In this document: positions 8,449 to 16,688 of the stretch, piece after piece
How positions within the stretch are numbered: position 1 is the first letter of the stretch
Layout: each line of letters opens with the position of its first letter
From: Microscillaceae bacterium
GTDB lineage: Bacteria; Bacteroidota; Bacteroidia; Cytophagales; Microscillaceae
NCBI GenBank assembly: GCA_011390205.1
Contig: JAABSX010000021.1
Span: 1 to 61,296 of the forward strand
Direction: 5' to 3'
Length of the DNA stretch: 61,296 nt
Notes under the pieces: generated by a model
Told to the model about the DNA's origin: nothing
Database searches by the model: none
What the model saw: only the letters and a program-made list of their open reading frames with translations
Translations under genes and position numbers: made by a program

Positions 8449-9969
8449 TTACTGGACAATGTCTATTTTTTTGATGTCCACTATTTTGTTGTTGTTATCT
8501 CCCTCAAGGCTCATTCTGATAGCACCTACCTTGCCTAGTATTTGTGGGTTTGCTTTGATACTAACAGTCTGGAAGGCTGTTTTGGTTTCGGAGATATTTA
8601 TTTCTTGTAATATTACTTCCGTTTGGCTGTCTGCCAGTATGTAAGAGATTTTCAGTGTATTCTTGCCTTTGGGCTGGTTAAGTACTTTGTAAACTAGCTC
8701 AATACGGGAGGGTTTCCCCTTAAGATTGAGTGGAAAATAGCCCAGACTGTGCTGCCTCATGTGGATGTCTTTGTTTAAAAAATTAAATTTAGGACGTTCT
8801 AGCCTGATGGCAAATTCACCTTCGTATTGTTGTGGGCTGAGTTTTGCATCTCCTGCTGCACCATTCTCCTCCCAGCCCGGTATTTTGCCTTTCCAGAGTA
8901 CACGCTCTATGCTAAAATCACCATTGAATAAAATTTTTTTAGGGGGGCTTGCTGCTATTTTTTGTGGCTCAGGGATGGGCTCTGGAAGTTGCCCTCCACC
9001 TAATCGGCTAAAAAAATAACCTGTAGTCTCTCTAGGCCCCATTGCAGGATATTTTTCATCTTCTACATACCAAGAGTTGATAATGGGGTGCTTGTATAGA
9101 TTGTCAAAATCAATCGTGCCATAGTACCAGCGGGTAGCAATAGAAGCATGTGCCCCTCCCATGGTGCTGCTCCCGTAGGTAAGTGTTTGGTTATTGAGCT
9201 CACAGTTAAATCTTCCAAGTCCTTCCACACGGATTCCGTCATAAGGGCCTACTATTTTGTCAGTGATGATGTCTTCATAGACTCCGTCTTGCCTATAATA
9301 ATTATCTGCCCTGATGACACAGTGAGGCAGCTGCATAGCAATGTCTTGACTTTTGTACACTTTGGGCGGAGGGCAAAGCCCTAAAATGCCTGGCAAGGCA
9401 CAATCTCCCATGGGTGCGGCAGGGTGTGCATCTAAAAGGGTGAAATGTGCTACACTAATTTCGGGGCTTCCCTCAAAAAACCAACCTATCTTGTGTGTCA
9501 GGGTGCTGAGCAATACCGCCCCTCGGCTATGCCCTATGAGGTGCAAGGGTTTTTCTAAAAGAGCTGTGGGTTTGTTGAGCTGCAGTGCTTTGGGTGGGTT
9601 GAGCAAAGCCGCAAATAGGTGGTCGGCACAGGCTTCTAAGTAACCACTGCTCAGGTTGTCAGATGCCCAAGCCCAATCATAGATAAAGATAATTTCATCT
9701 GATGCCTGATTTGTGTTTTGCTCATCAAGGGCTTTCCATAGCCCTGTGTGGGCATCATTGATAAAGATACTTCCTTTGCCTGCACGGGTACGCACGGCTT
9801 TTGCAAAGTTTATCCATTCTTCGGAGATTTTTCCGCCTGGACTAAATCCGTGTGTGATGACCGTTACGCCCCTTCTTCCTTCTAGGCTGAGTTGCTTTTG
9901 TGAATAAACAGTTGGATGAAAAGAAAAAATAAAAAATAGCAAGAAGAAAAATTCTTTTTTGATGCTCAT
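8449..9969 (-). CDS. Secreted alpha/beta-hydrolase (lipase-like) with C-terminal beta domain
   Basis: This 506-residue protein starts with a signal peptide (about 1-23, ending TVYSQ). An alpha/beta-hydrolase follows: VTVITHGFSPGG, and the nucleophile elbow GHSRGAV with S148. A candidate acid is in LLDAHPAA and a candidate histidine in GGAHASIATRWYYG. The last 150 residues, from about FNGDFSIERVLWKG, look like a beta-sandwich domain of the carbohydrate-binding or sorting type, but no clear Por secretion C-terminal signal is visible. The substrate is unknown. It is transcribed toward cysE with a 30 bp gap, so read-through is possible. Confidence 0.75.
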   Translation of the reverse strand: MSIKKEFFFLLFFIFSFHPTVYSQKQLSLEGRRGVTVITHGFSPGGKISEEWINFAKAVRTRAGKGSIFINDAHTGLWKALDEQNTNQASDEIIFIYDWAWASDNLSSGYLEACADHLFAALLNPPKALQLNKPTALLEKPLHLIGHSRGAVLLSTLTHKIGWFFEGSPEISVAHFTLLDAHPAAPMGDCALPGILGLCPPPKVYKSQDIAMQLPHCVIRADNYYRQDGVYEDIITDKIVGPYDGIRVEGLGRFNCELNNQTLTYGSSTMGGAHASIATRWYYGTIDFDNLYKHPIINSWYVEDEKYPAMGPRETTGYFFSRLGGGQLPEPIPEPQKIAASPPKKILFNGDFSIERVLWKGKIPGWEENGAAGDAKLSPQQYEGEFAIRLERPKFNFLNKDIHMRQHSLGYFPLNLKGKPSRIELVYKVLNQPKGKNTLKISYILADSQTEVILQEINISETKTAFQTVSIKANPQILGKVGAIRMSLEGDNNNKIVDIKKIDIVQ

Positions 9970-10100
9970 GGTTTTTTGTTTATTTAGATTTACGCTCGGA
10001 TGTCTAAGTTAGACTACAAAAGCTGTTTTGTCAAGATTTTATCTCAATTCCTTATTTTATGTCTTTAAGAAACAAAAAGTTGGGTGATTTGTGAAAAATC

Positions 10101-10133
10101 GCCGTTGCCTGTGTCCCCACAGGCGACAACGGC
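10101..10133. repeat. Palindromic intergenic hairpin GCCGTTGCCTGTG...CACAGGCGACAACGGC
   Basis: A long imperfect stem with a short loop in the 265 bp spacer between divergent genes. It lies next to copies of the GTGCTTTGTG hairpin family and has no T-run. Confidence 0.7.
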
Positions 10134-10144
10134 AGCGAAGTTGA

Positions 10145-10189
10145 GTGCTTTGTGAGACACAAAGCAGGGGGAAGTGAGACACAAAGCAC
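10145..10189. repeat. Hairpin repeat GTGCTTTGTG-AGA-CACAAAGCA (copy 2, doubled right arm)
   Basis: The same hairpin unit as at 4297-4320. Here the right arm (CACAAAGCA) appears at 10158-10166 and again at 10180-10189. Confidence 0.8.
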
Positions 10190-10234
10190 GGGAAAGGTTT
10201 TCTTTTTATTTTACAAAAAACACCGCAATTAAAA

Positions 10235-11413
10235 ATGAAGCAGGTTTGGATGTATTTTTTTATGAATGGGGCTTTTCTATTATTTTCTATCCTAATAGCA
10301 GCCCAGCAGACCCCACTGCAGTATGATGCTTGCAGCCAATGTGATGGCAAAGCGTATTATAAAAGTTATGCTTATTTTTCGGGGCAAACGCCCACCTACA
10401 ATGTTACTTTTCCTTTTCATAGCCGTGTGTTTGTGCCTTGGTGTTTGAGTTTTTGGAGTGGTGAAGACCTTGCCGAAGGCTTTTGGTACTTTAATTTGCT
10501 TTTTACACTGCTGGCAGTCAATGCTTTGCTTTACCTCTGGGGAGTTTTGGGCATTTCTGTTCCTTTGCAATTCATTGGTTTTTCTTGGCTTCTTTTTCAC
10601 TGGGTCGGGATTGTGCGTTATAATCAGCTTGATTGGATTACGGTGGATGTTCCCTTGTATTTTTTTCAGACTTTATTGCTGATTTTTATCCTCAAAAAAT
10701 GGTATGCTTTGCTCTTGCCTCTGGCTGTGGTGGCTACTTTGCAGAAAGAATCTTTTATACCGCTTTTGGGGCTTTTTTGTGTGTGGCAATGCTATGAATA
10801 TTATCAAAACAAATCTGCCATCTCTCTCTGGGCGGGGCTTGCGCTGGTGTTGGCAGTCTTTACGAAGACGTGGACAGATATTTATTTTCCTGCTCAAGAA
10901 GGCACGGGCAAAAGCTCTGTGATTACCATTTTGTTTTTTGTGAGGGAAACCCTAAAGCAGCCCTTAGACATTGTGCGGCTTGGAGTAGCTTTTTTTACGG
11001 CATACGGGGGCTGGGCTTGCTTGGCATTGGTGAGGTTTGAGCCTCGTTTTTTTAAAGAATCTTGGATGCGATTGCTGCTGCTCTACTCGGCTTTGTTTCT
11101 GGCCTTTGGCTTGTTGGCAGGACGAGATATGACCAGAATTGTGTTTTTGGGCTTTCCCTTTGTGATGACACTCATCTTGCTCATTCTGAGTGAGGAGGAT
11201 TCTTGGCTACGCTATGCCTTGGCGGCTTTGTTTTCTGTGCCAGTGCTTCGGCTGCTCTCCGAGATACCTAGCAGCACAGGCACAGGTGCTCAGGCATGGC
11301 AAAACTGGTATCCTGAGTTTGCCGAGATGGGCATGGTGAGTGCTTGGGGCTTGTATTTTTGGGTGGCTTTCTGGATTTTGAGCAGGGCTTCGCTGTCCCG
11401 CTGGCGGATATAA
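10235..11413 (+). CDS. Unknown polytopic membrane protein, GT-C-like
   Basis: This 392-residue protein has about ten hydrophobic segments and almost no soluble domain. The first extracytoplasmic loop (DACSQCDGKAYYKSY...FPFHSRVFVPW) resembles the first loop of GT-C glycosyltransferases such as mannosyltransferases, where an acidic residue near the first helix and an R-x-x-x-P segment are typical. A later QKESF segment is also seen in that fold. I cannot name a substrate. It is monocistronic, converging with the esterase gene at 11446. No signal peptide is needed because the first helix serves as an anchor. Confidence 0.6.
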   Translation: MKQVWMYFFMNGAFLLFSILIAAQQTPLQYDACSQCDGKAYYKSYAYFSGQTPTYNVTFPFHSRVFVPWCLSFWSGEDLAEGFWYFNLLFTLLAVNALLYLWGVLGISVPLQFIGFSWLLFHWVGIVRYNQLDWITVDVPLYFFQTLLLIFILKKWYALLLPLAVVATLQKESFIPLLGLFCVWQCYEYYQNKSAISLWAGLALVLAVFTKTWTDIYFPAQEGTGKSSVITILFFVRETLKQPLDIVRLGVAFFTAYGGWACLALVRFEPRFFKESWMRLLLLYSALFLAFGLLAGRDMTRIVFLGFPFVMTLILLILSEEDSWLRYALAALFSVPVLRLLSEIPSSTGTGAQAWQNWYPEFAEMGMVSAWGLYFWVAFWILSRASLSRWRI

Positions 11414-11445
11414 AAAAAACCTCTGAAATAGCCCTCCCTTGTTCA

Positions 11446-12219
11446 TTAAGAGGCTAAGAAATCTTGAATTACTTCTAAAAAGGCTTCTTGTCTTTCGGCG
11501 TGCACCCAATGCCCTGCCTTGGCAATGCTCTGTAGATGTGCCTTTGGAAAATGGGCTTGCAAGTCTCCCAACTCATCCGAATGGATGTAATTTGAGTTTT
11601 CTCCTTTGATGAATAATGTCGGCTTCTCAAAGACATAACCCGAGGGCAATGCTATCCCTACATTGGCTATTTTTTGATGAATCACCTCTAAATTGAGCTG
11701 CCAAACAAAGCCTTTGTCTTCTTTTCGTTCTAGGTTTTTGAGTAAAAACTGCCTCACGCCTAGCTCTGGCAAGGCTGGTTTGAGGGCATCATCGGCTTCT
11801 TTTCTGCCCGTGATTTGGCTCAAGTCTAGGGCTGTGAGTGCTTCCAGAATCTGGGCATGGTGGATGGGGTAAGCTCTCGGAGATATATCTACGATGAGGA
11901 GCTTCTGCAAAGTATCTTCTATGCCATATTTGCAGGCATAGTGCATGGCTACTTTACCCCCAAGCGAATGCCCAAGCAATACAAAATCTTTGATTTGCTG
12001 CTCGGCAATAAATTCCTGAATGTCTTCACTCATCACTTCATAATCCCAATCATCACTCCAAGGGGACTGCCCATGGTTGCGGAGGTCTAGGGTGTGTATT
12101 TGATACTCCTCTTCTAACTTTTTGGCGACTGACATCCAGTTGTCTGATGAGCCAAAAAGCCCATGCAAAATGACTAGATTTTGCCCTTGTGTGCCGTATT
12201 TTTTGTGGTTTAGTTTCAT
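11446..12219 (-). CDS. ybfF: YbfF-type alpha/beta-hydrolase esterase
   Basis: This 257-residue cytoplasmic esterase carries the oxyanion-hole motif LHGLFGSSDNW, the DLRNHGQSPWS segment typical of the YbfF/ABHD11 group and the nucleophile elbow GHSLGGK with S85. The acid is probably in TLFIKGENSNYI and the histidine is in KAGHWVHAE. No signal peptide is present. YbfF enzymes hydrolyse short acyl-CoA or palmitoyl-CoA esters, but the natural substrate here is unknown. The gene overlaps nothing and is followed by the convergent membrane protein. Confidence 0.88.
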   Translation of the reverse strand: MKLNHKKYGTQGQNLVILHGLFGSSDNWMSVAKKLEEEYQIHTLDLRNHGQSPWSDDWDYEVMSEDIQEFIAEQQIKDFVLLGHSLGGKVAMHYACKYGIEDTLQKLLIVDISPRAYPIHHAQILEALTALDLSQITGRKEADDALKPALPELGVRQFLLKNLERKEDKGFVWQLNLEVIHQKIANVGIALPSGYVFEKPTLFIKGENSNYIHSDELGDLQAHFPKAHLQSIAKAGHWVHAERQEAFLEVIQDFLAS

Positions 12220-12289
12220 TTTTGTTTTGTTTGTTGTCCGTGTATTTATACGTTTTTTATAGTTTCTTTTTCTTCTGTCTGAGCCTTGA

Positions 12290-12353
12290 TTTTTAGGATT
12301 AAAGGAGGTGCAGGATTTTATTAATCATACCCATCCCAAAATCATATAAATCA
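12290..12353. repeat. AT-rich GGATT/AATCAT repeat tract
   Basis: The stretch reads GATTTTTAGGATTAAAGG, then GCAGGATTTTATTAATCAT and AAAATCATATAAATCAT. These are short degenerate direct repeats of GGATTTT and AATCAT. It separates the restriction enzyme stop from the esterase start. Similar tracts are known beside mobile genes in Bacteroidota, from memory only. Confidence 0.45.
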
Positions 12354-12357
12354 TAGT

Positions 12358-15300
12358 TTAGATTCCTTCTATGGTTTTTATTTCTTCTTCCGTCAAACCG
12401 TAAAGCTGATAGACCAATTGGTCTATTTGGGTTTCTAGGTCGGTGGTGTCGGCGGAAGGGTTTTGGGTTTTGAGTTCTAAAATTTGGTCAACCAATTCAA
12501 TCAAAATTAATTTAATTTCATCTTCAATACTTGGAATCGGAATTTGTTCAAAATATTGTGGTTTCACTTCTATATATCCTCCACTTCTAATTACACAAAT
12601 ACTTTTCAGGAAATGCCAAACAACTTTTGAGTTAAGAATGGCAAGTAATGCTTTATCATTTGAAGGCAAAAAAACTGCTGGAGCATTCAAATAAACGCCC
12701 GTATCATCATAAGCAAACTTATTGGTATTTTGAAGGTTAGGAAAAATGATTTTTGGTTTTTCAAATAAATCGTAGTAAGCACAGTTTCTCAATTCCCACC
12801 AAAATTCTCCTTTATCGTAACGCTTTATTGCTTTTTCTTTGAAGAGTTTGAGATGATTGAAGATTTCAGAGTAAGTTTCTTTCATTTTTTCAAAAGCCAT
12901 ATCTTCACTTAGTTTTCCAAAATCCTTAGATGTCGATTTGCTTTCAAAGACAATCATTTTTTTAAAGGGCGGGGGTGTTTTCCATTTCTTTAAATCTTTG
13001 CCATCATAGACATCTTTCAAAACAGTGTAACTACCCAAATTATTTTTAATTATGAATGCTTCGTTTAATCCCGTTTTAATTCCATAGTAACATTTATCGA
13101 AAAGTTTTTTTAACGTTTTCTGTTTTTGAATCTTATCTAAAATACTCTGCTCAAATGGATTTATAAAATTCCATGAAGATGAATTTAATTTATCTTGTAT
13201 TACATCTGTGAATAAGGATTCATCATTCAATAATTCTTTATCGTAGAAATTATCTTTTGTGTACTTGAAATATTTAAAATCACTTTTTTCTTTTACTTTT
13301 TGAGCCACCAGAATGATTGGATAAGTGGTTGCTTCTTCAAATACAATTACCTCTGTAAAGTCAATGTATTTTTCAAATCTGAAATTATTCTCAATAAATT
13401 CTCTGAGTATTTTTCCTGCTGTAGTTTTGTCAAAAGTGTTATTGATGAATGAAAAATAGCCTTTCTCTCGCATTATGCTATGACTTAATTCATAAAAGTA
13501 TGAGAAAATATCGCCTCCTGATATAAAAACCTTAAAATTATTTTCAAGATGGTTTTTAAAATATCCTAACTCTTCCTGTCTGATATAAGGCGGATTCCCA
13601 ATCACCACATCAAAGCCCACAAAATCACCGTCATCATTGAGTACTTCGGGAAACTCAAAACGCCATTCGAAGGCATTTTCGTAGATTTTATTACTTTCAA
13701 TTTCGTCTATCTTTTCATTCAGTTTTTCAATCTCATTTTCCAGTTTTTTTTGTTCTGCTACACGTTTTTTCTCCGTATCTTTAGGTTTTTTTCCATACGA
13801 GCTGTCTGGCTCAAAGAGAAAGTTACCCGTAAAGCGGTTATACAATTCATAGGCAAGTTTGTCTAATCGGGTTTTTAGTGGGTCATTTTTACGAATGTTA
13901 GAGGTAAAACTCTGCTTTATTTTAAGAATCAAATCATTCATTGCCCGTTTTTCTTCCTTACTTTCAGCATTTCGGTAGGTGGCTACGGCATCTCTGTAAG
14001 TTTCTATAGTCCATTTGCTTTTTTTGAGAATCTGTTTGAGGTCCACATCTAGGGCATAGCGGCTCACCAGTGAGTTGCCACATTTGATATTGATGTCTAT
14101 GTTGGGGAGGGTTTCAAGCAGCCCCCTAGCCCCCGAAGGGGGAGTTCTAGAAATTCCCCCTTCGGGGGCCAGGGGGCTGTCCTTGAGGGTTAGGGGGGGA
14201 TTATAATAGGCATTTTTCAGCAATTCAATCCAGAGACGCAAACGGCAGATTTTCACCGAATTGGGGTTGATGTCCACCCCAAAAAGGCAGTTTTCAATAA
14301 TGGTTTGTTTTTCGTGGAAAAGTGTTTCTTGTACACGCTGTGCCTCTTTGTTTTTAGGATTGTATTCAAAAAGTTCGCCGTCTTGGTCTGTGATAATCAA
14401 TTCATCATTGACTACCTGTATTTCGTAGCGGTGCAGTGATTTTCCATTTTTATCTTCCAGAATCTTCAAATCATTTTTTATGCCAATCATTTCATTCAAT
14501 GCCGAAACCAGAAAATGCCCCGAACCCACGGCGGGGTCGCAGATTTTGAGAGAATTGACGATTTCGTTGGCTTGTTTTCTACTTATTTTGTCGGGAATCA
14601 ATTCATAAATATCCTCAATCTTGTCAATCCTAAAATTCTGAAAATTCTGTTTAAACTTCTGCACCACAGCTTTGCGAATCGTTTCACGACACATATACAT
14701 CGTGATAAAACCTGGTGTAAAAAACGAACCGTCTTTATAGCCATTAATTTTCTCAAAAATCAACCCAAGCACCGAGGCATTGATGAGTGTTTTGTTGTCT
14801 TCTTGGATTTCTTCGCCGCCTTCTGCGCCAAAATCATAGGCATCCAAAAACTTGAGCAAATACTCTAGTGTGCGTAGTTTTCCTGTTTGTTTTTTGCCTT
14901 GCTGGTCTTTGAGCACAGTAGATGAAATAATGGGGATTGTTTTGTCATCTTTCAGATTACTCACAAAAAGCGTAAGCTGCTCGAGTTCAGTAGGTTCAAA
15001 AAGCGAAGAGTTAAGGTAAGGTACTTTTTCAAATAGTTGCTGCACATCTTCGTTTCGCTCCTCATATTTGCGTGCCAATACCTGAAAAAACAAGCCATTC
15101 AGGTCGTCATAGTTTTTGATTTTGTCAAGGCTAAGAAACGAGTATGATTTGTCGCCTTTGTGGTAAGTGATGAGTTGGGCTTCTAATAGCTTCAAAAACA
15201 AAATTCGATTTATCCAAGTGATGCTGAGCTCGAGTGCCACCGTAAAAAGTTTTTCTTGCTGTGTATTGCCGTATTGGCTGGGTTTGTCTAGTCGGCTGAG

Positions 15301-16221
15301 TTTGTCTAAGCTATCGAGCTGAATGATGGCATCTTCGAGGACAGTGCCTGAGTGTCTTTCCTCTTTTTTGTTTCGTTGGATGAGTTTTTTGTTTCCTTCT
15401 TTGGTTTCAGTCAGCCCGATAATGTGCAGCAATTCGCTGTAAAAGCTCTTGTCAAGGCTGTTGCTGTCATTAATGAAGGGCAGTTTTAGGAGATGCTCAG
15501 GCGATAAGAGTTTGAACAAAGCAATGAGTGCATTGTCATCTACAATCCATGATTTGAGTTTTGAGTCATAATAATCATTAAAATTGAAGTAGGTAAACTC
15601 AAGCCCACGCCCATCTCCTCCCGAAGGGATGGGAGCTAAATTTTGGTTTATGAAAGGCTCTGCGATTTGTTTGTAAAAAAAGTCGGTTTTGGTATCTGCC
15701 AAGCGTCCACCCTCAAAATCATTGAATTGTTTGACAAGGTTTTTATTTTGGGCAAAAAGTCTATCAAATACAGTAGCATCAAAGATGAACCACTCGCTGA
15801 TATTGGTGGCTACCAAGTGTTTTATTTCCAGATTTTTATGTGTGATTCTTTCCCGAAGATAATACAAGACCAATTCCTGAAATGCCTTGGTATTGAGCTG
15901 TTTGGTACTCATCATTTCGGCTTTGTTGGTTGGTTTTTTTGCTTCCAGAATCAGCCCCACCGAGCTATGTGCGTTTTGTCCGTTATGGATGACGAGGTCA
16001 TTCCGCCCTTTGGTATTGATGAAATGATTTTTTTTGTAATAGGTATCTTTGAGAAAGTCCGAAACCAAGTTTTTGTGAAATTCTTCACTTTCTGTGTCAT
16101 TGCTTCTGTGAAGTAAGGTAATGAGGTTGGTTTTGAAGAGTTCTATTTCAATTCTGCTGGGTTTTAGCTTTAAAAATGCCTTGTTGAGGGCTTTTTTTGG
16201 TTTCAGTTGTATTAAGTCCAT
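12358..16221 (-). CDS. Single-chain restriction-modification enzyme (Type IIG/Eco57I-like)
   Basis: This 1287-residue protein combines nuclease, methylase and specificity parts. The N-terminus carries a PD-(D/E)xK nuclease motif (D75, then E93-x-K95 in LILEAKKP). A helical linker follows. The gamma-type N6-adenine methylase has motif I DPAVGSGHFL (D562) and motif IV NPPYIRQ (N876). The C-terminal 350 residues include a TaqI-like specificity domain (PQYFEQIPIPS). It should cut unmodified foreign DNA and methylate its own site. A 61 bp palindrome is inserted in frame at about residues 681-701, between the motif I and IV blocks. The gene stands alone, as expected for Type IIG/IIL systems. Confidence 0.92.
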   Translation of the reverse strand: MDLIQLKPKKALNKAFLKLKPSRIEIELFKTNLITLLHRSNDTESEEFHKNLVSDFLKDTYYKKNHFINTKGRNDLVIHNGQNAHSSVGLILEAKKPTNKAEMMSTKQLNTKAFQELVLYYLRERITHKNLEIKHLVATNISEWFIFDATVFDRLFAQNKNLVKQFNDFEGGRLADTKTDFFYKQIAEPFINQNLAPIPSGGDGRGLEFTYFNFNDYYDSKLKSWIVDDNALIALFKLLSPEHLLKLPFINDSNSLDKSFYSELLHIIGLTETKEGNKKLIQRNKKEERHSGTVLEDAIIQLDSLDKLSRLDKPSQYGNTQQEKLFTVALELSITWINRILFLKLLEAQLITYHKGDKSYSFLSLDKIKNYDDLNGLFFQVLARKYEERNEDVQQLFEKVPYLNSSLFEPTELEQLTLFVSNLKDDKTIPIISSTVLKDQQGKKQTGKLRTLEYLLKFLDAYDFGAEGGEEIQEDNKTLINASVLGLIFEKINGYKDGSFFTPGFITMYMCRETIRKAVVQKFKQNFQNFRIDKIEDIYELIPDKISRKQANEIVNSLKICDPAVGSGHFLVSALNEMIGIKNDLKILEDKNGKSLHRYEIQVVNDELIITDQDGELFEYNPKNKEAQRVQETLFHEKQTIIENCLFGVDINPNSVKICRLRLWIELLKNAYYNPPLTLKDSPLAPEGGISRTPPSGARGLLETLPNIDINIKCGNSLVSRYALDVDLKQILKKSKWTIETYRDAVATYRNAESKEEKRAMNDLILKIKQSFTSNIRKNDPLKTRLDKLAYELYNRFTGNFLFEPDSSYGKKPKDTEKKRVAEQKKLENEIEKLNEKIDEIESNKIYENAFEWRFEFPEVLNDDGDFVGFDVVIGNPPYIRQEELGYFKNHLENNFKVFISGGDIFSYFYELSHSIMREKGYFSFINNTFDKTTAGKILREFIENNFRFEKYIDFTEVIVFEEATTYPIILVAQKVKEKSDFKYFKYTKDNFYDKELLNDESLFTDVIQDKLNSSSWNFINPFEQSILDKIQKQKTLKKLFDKCYYGIKTGLNEAFIIKNNLGSYTVLKDVYDGKDLKKWKTPPPFKKMIVFESKSTSKDFGKLSEDMAFEKMKETYSEIFNHLKLFKEKAIKRYDKGEFWWELRNCAYYDLFEKPKIIFPNLQNTNKFAYDDTGVYLNAPAVFLPSNDKALLAILNSKVVWHFLKSICVIRSGGYIEVKPQYFEQIPIPSIEDEIKLILIELVDQILELKTQNPSADTTDLETQIDQLVYQLYGLTEEEIKTIEGI
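14119..14179. repeat. GC-rich palindromic element inserted in frame in the RM gene
   Basis: A 61 bp near-perfect palindrome (CAGCCCCCTAGCCCCC...GGGGGCCAGGGGGCTG), with weaker pairing extending to TCAAG/CTTGA. Its base composition is sharply GC-rich against an AT-rich gene. On the minus strand it codes for about 20 proline/glycine-rich residues (SPLAPEGGISRTPPSGARG) without breaking the frame. Confidence 0.88.
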
Positions 16222-16362
16222 TTTTTTTATATATTTCCGTTCTGATTTCTAAGCCTTAAATTAACAAATCTTTTTCTACTTACAAATTTTTGTGGGAGAA
16301 TAGACATAGTAGGCACAGGCAATTTTCTATACAAAGACCTATTTTGCTCAGTGCCTGAGGTA

Positions 16363-16382
16363 GTTTTGTGAAGACACAAAAC
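16363..16382. repeat. Hairpin repeat GTTTTGTG-AAGA-CACAAAAC (copy 3)
   Basis: Same design as the hairpin at 4297-4320, but the paired C/G is replaced by a T/A pair, so the stem is kept. Confidence 0.75.
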
Positions 16383-16658
16383 AAGGAGTAAAAGACACAA
16401 AACACAAAGGTTTTGATATTTTAATTATGATTAAGTGCAAAGCCCTCCCCTGCCCCATTTCTGATTAGAGCGTCTTGACCCACAACAGCAAGCTGTTTTG
16501 AAACCAGTTACTGTTGTGTATATGTAAGGGGAATCTTTAAAAAAATAAATTTTAAACTAGTAAGACATCCATACACACGAAAAAGACAAGGAAATAAAAA
16601 ACAATATAAAACGCTAAAAATCACCCTAAAGGGTGAATAAATAGGTAATAGATTTTTA

Positions 16659-16666
16659 TAAATTTG
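16659..16666 (+). promoter_or_regulatory. Likely -7 box TAAATTTG for the gene at 16689
   Basis: TAAATTTG matches the Bacteroidota sigma-A -7 consensus TAnnTTTG and ends 22 bp before the ATG at 16689. A clear -33 TTG is not visible. Confidence 0.5.
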
Positions 16667-16688
16667 TGTAAACTAAATAAGACAGACG

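Larger units (their letters stand above)
16222..16688. other. Intergenic region with two dispersed repeat units
   Basis: This 467 bp spacer separates divergent genes. It holds a GTTTTGTG hairpin at 16363-16382, an ACCCACAACAGCAAGCT unit at 16478-16494, a small perfect palindrome TCACCCTAAAGGGTGA at 16621-16636 and a likely promoter at 16659. I see no gene. Confidence 0.6.
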
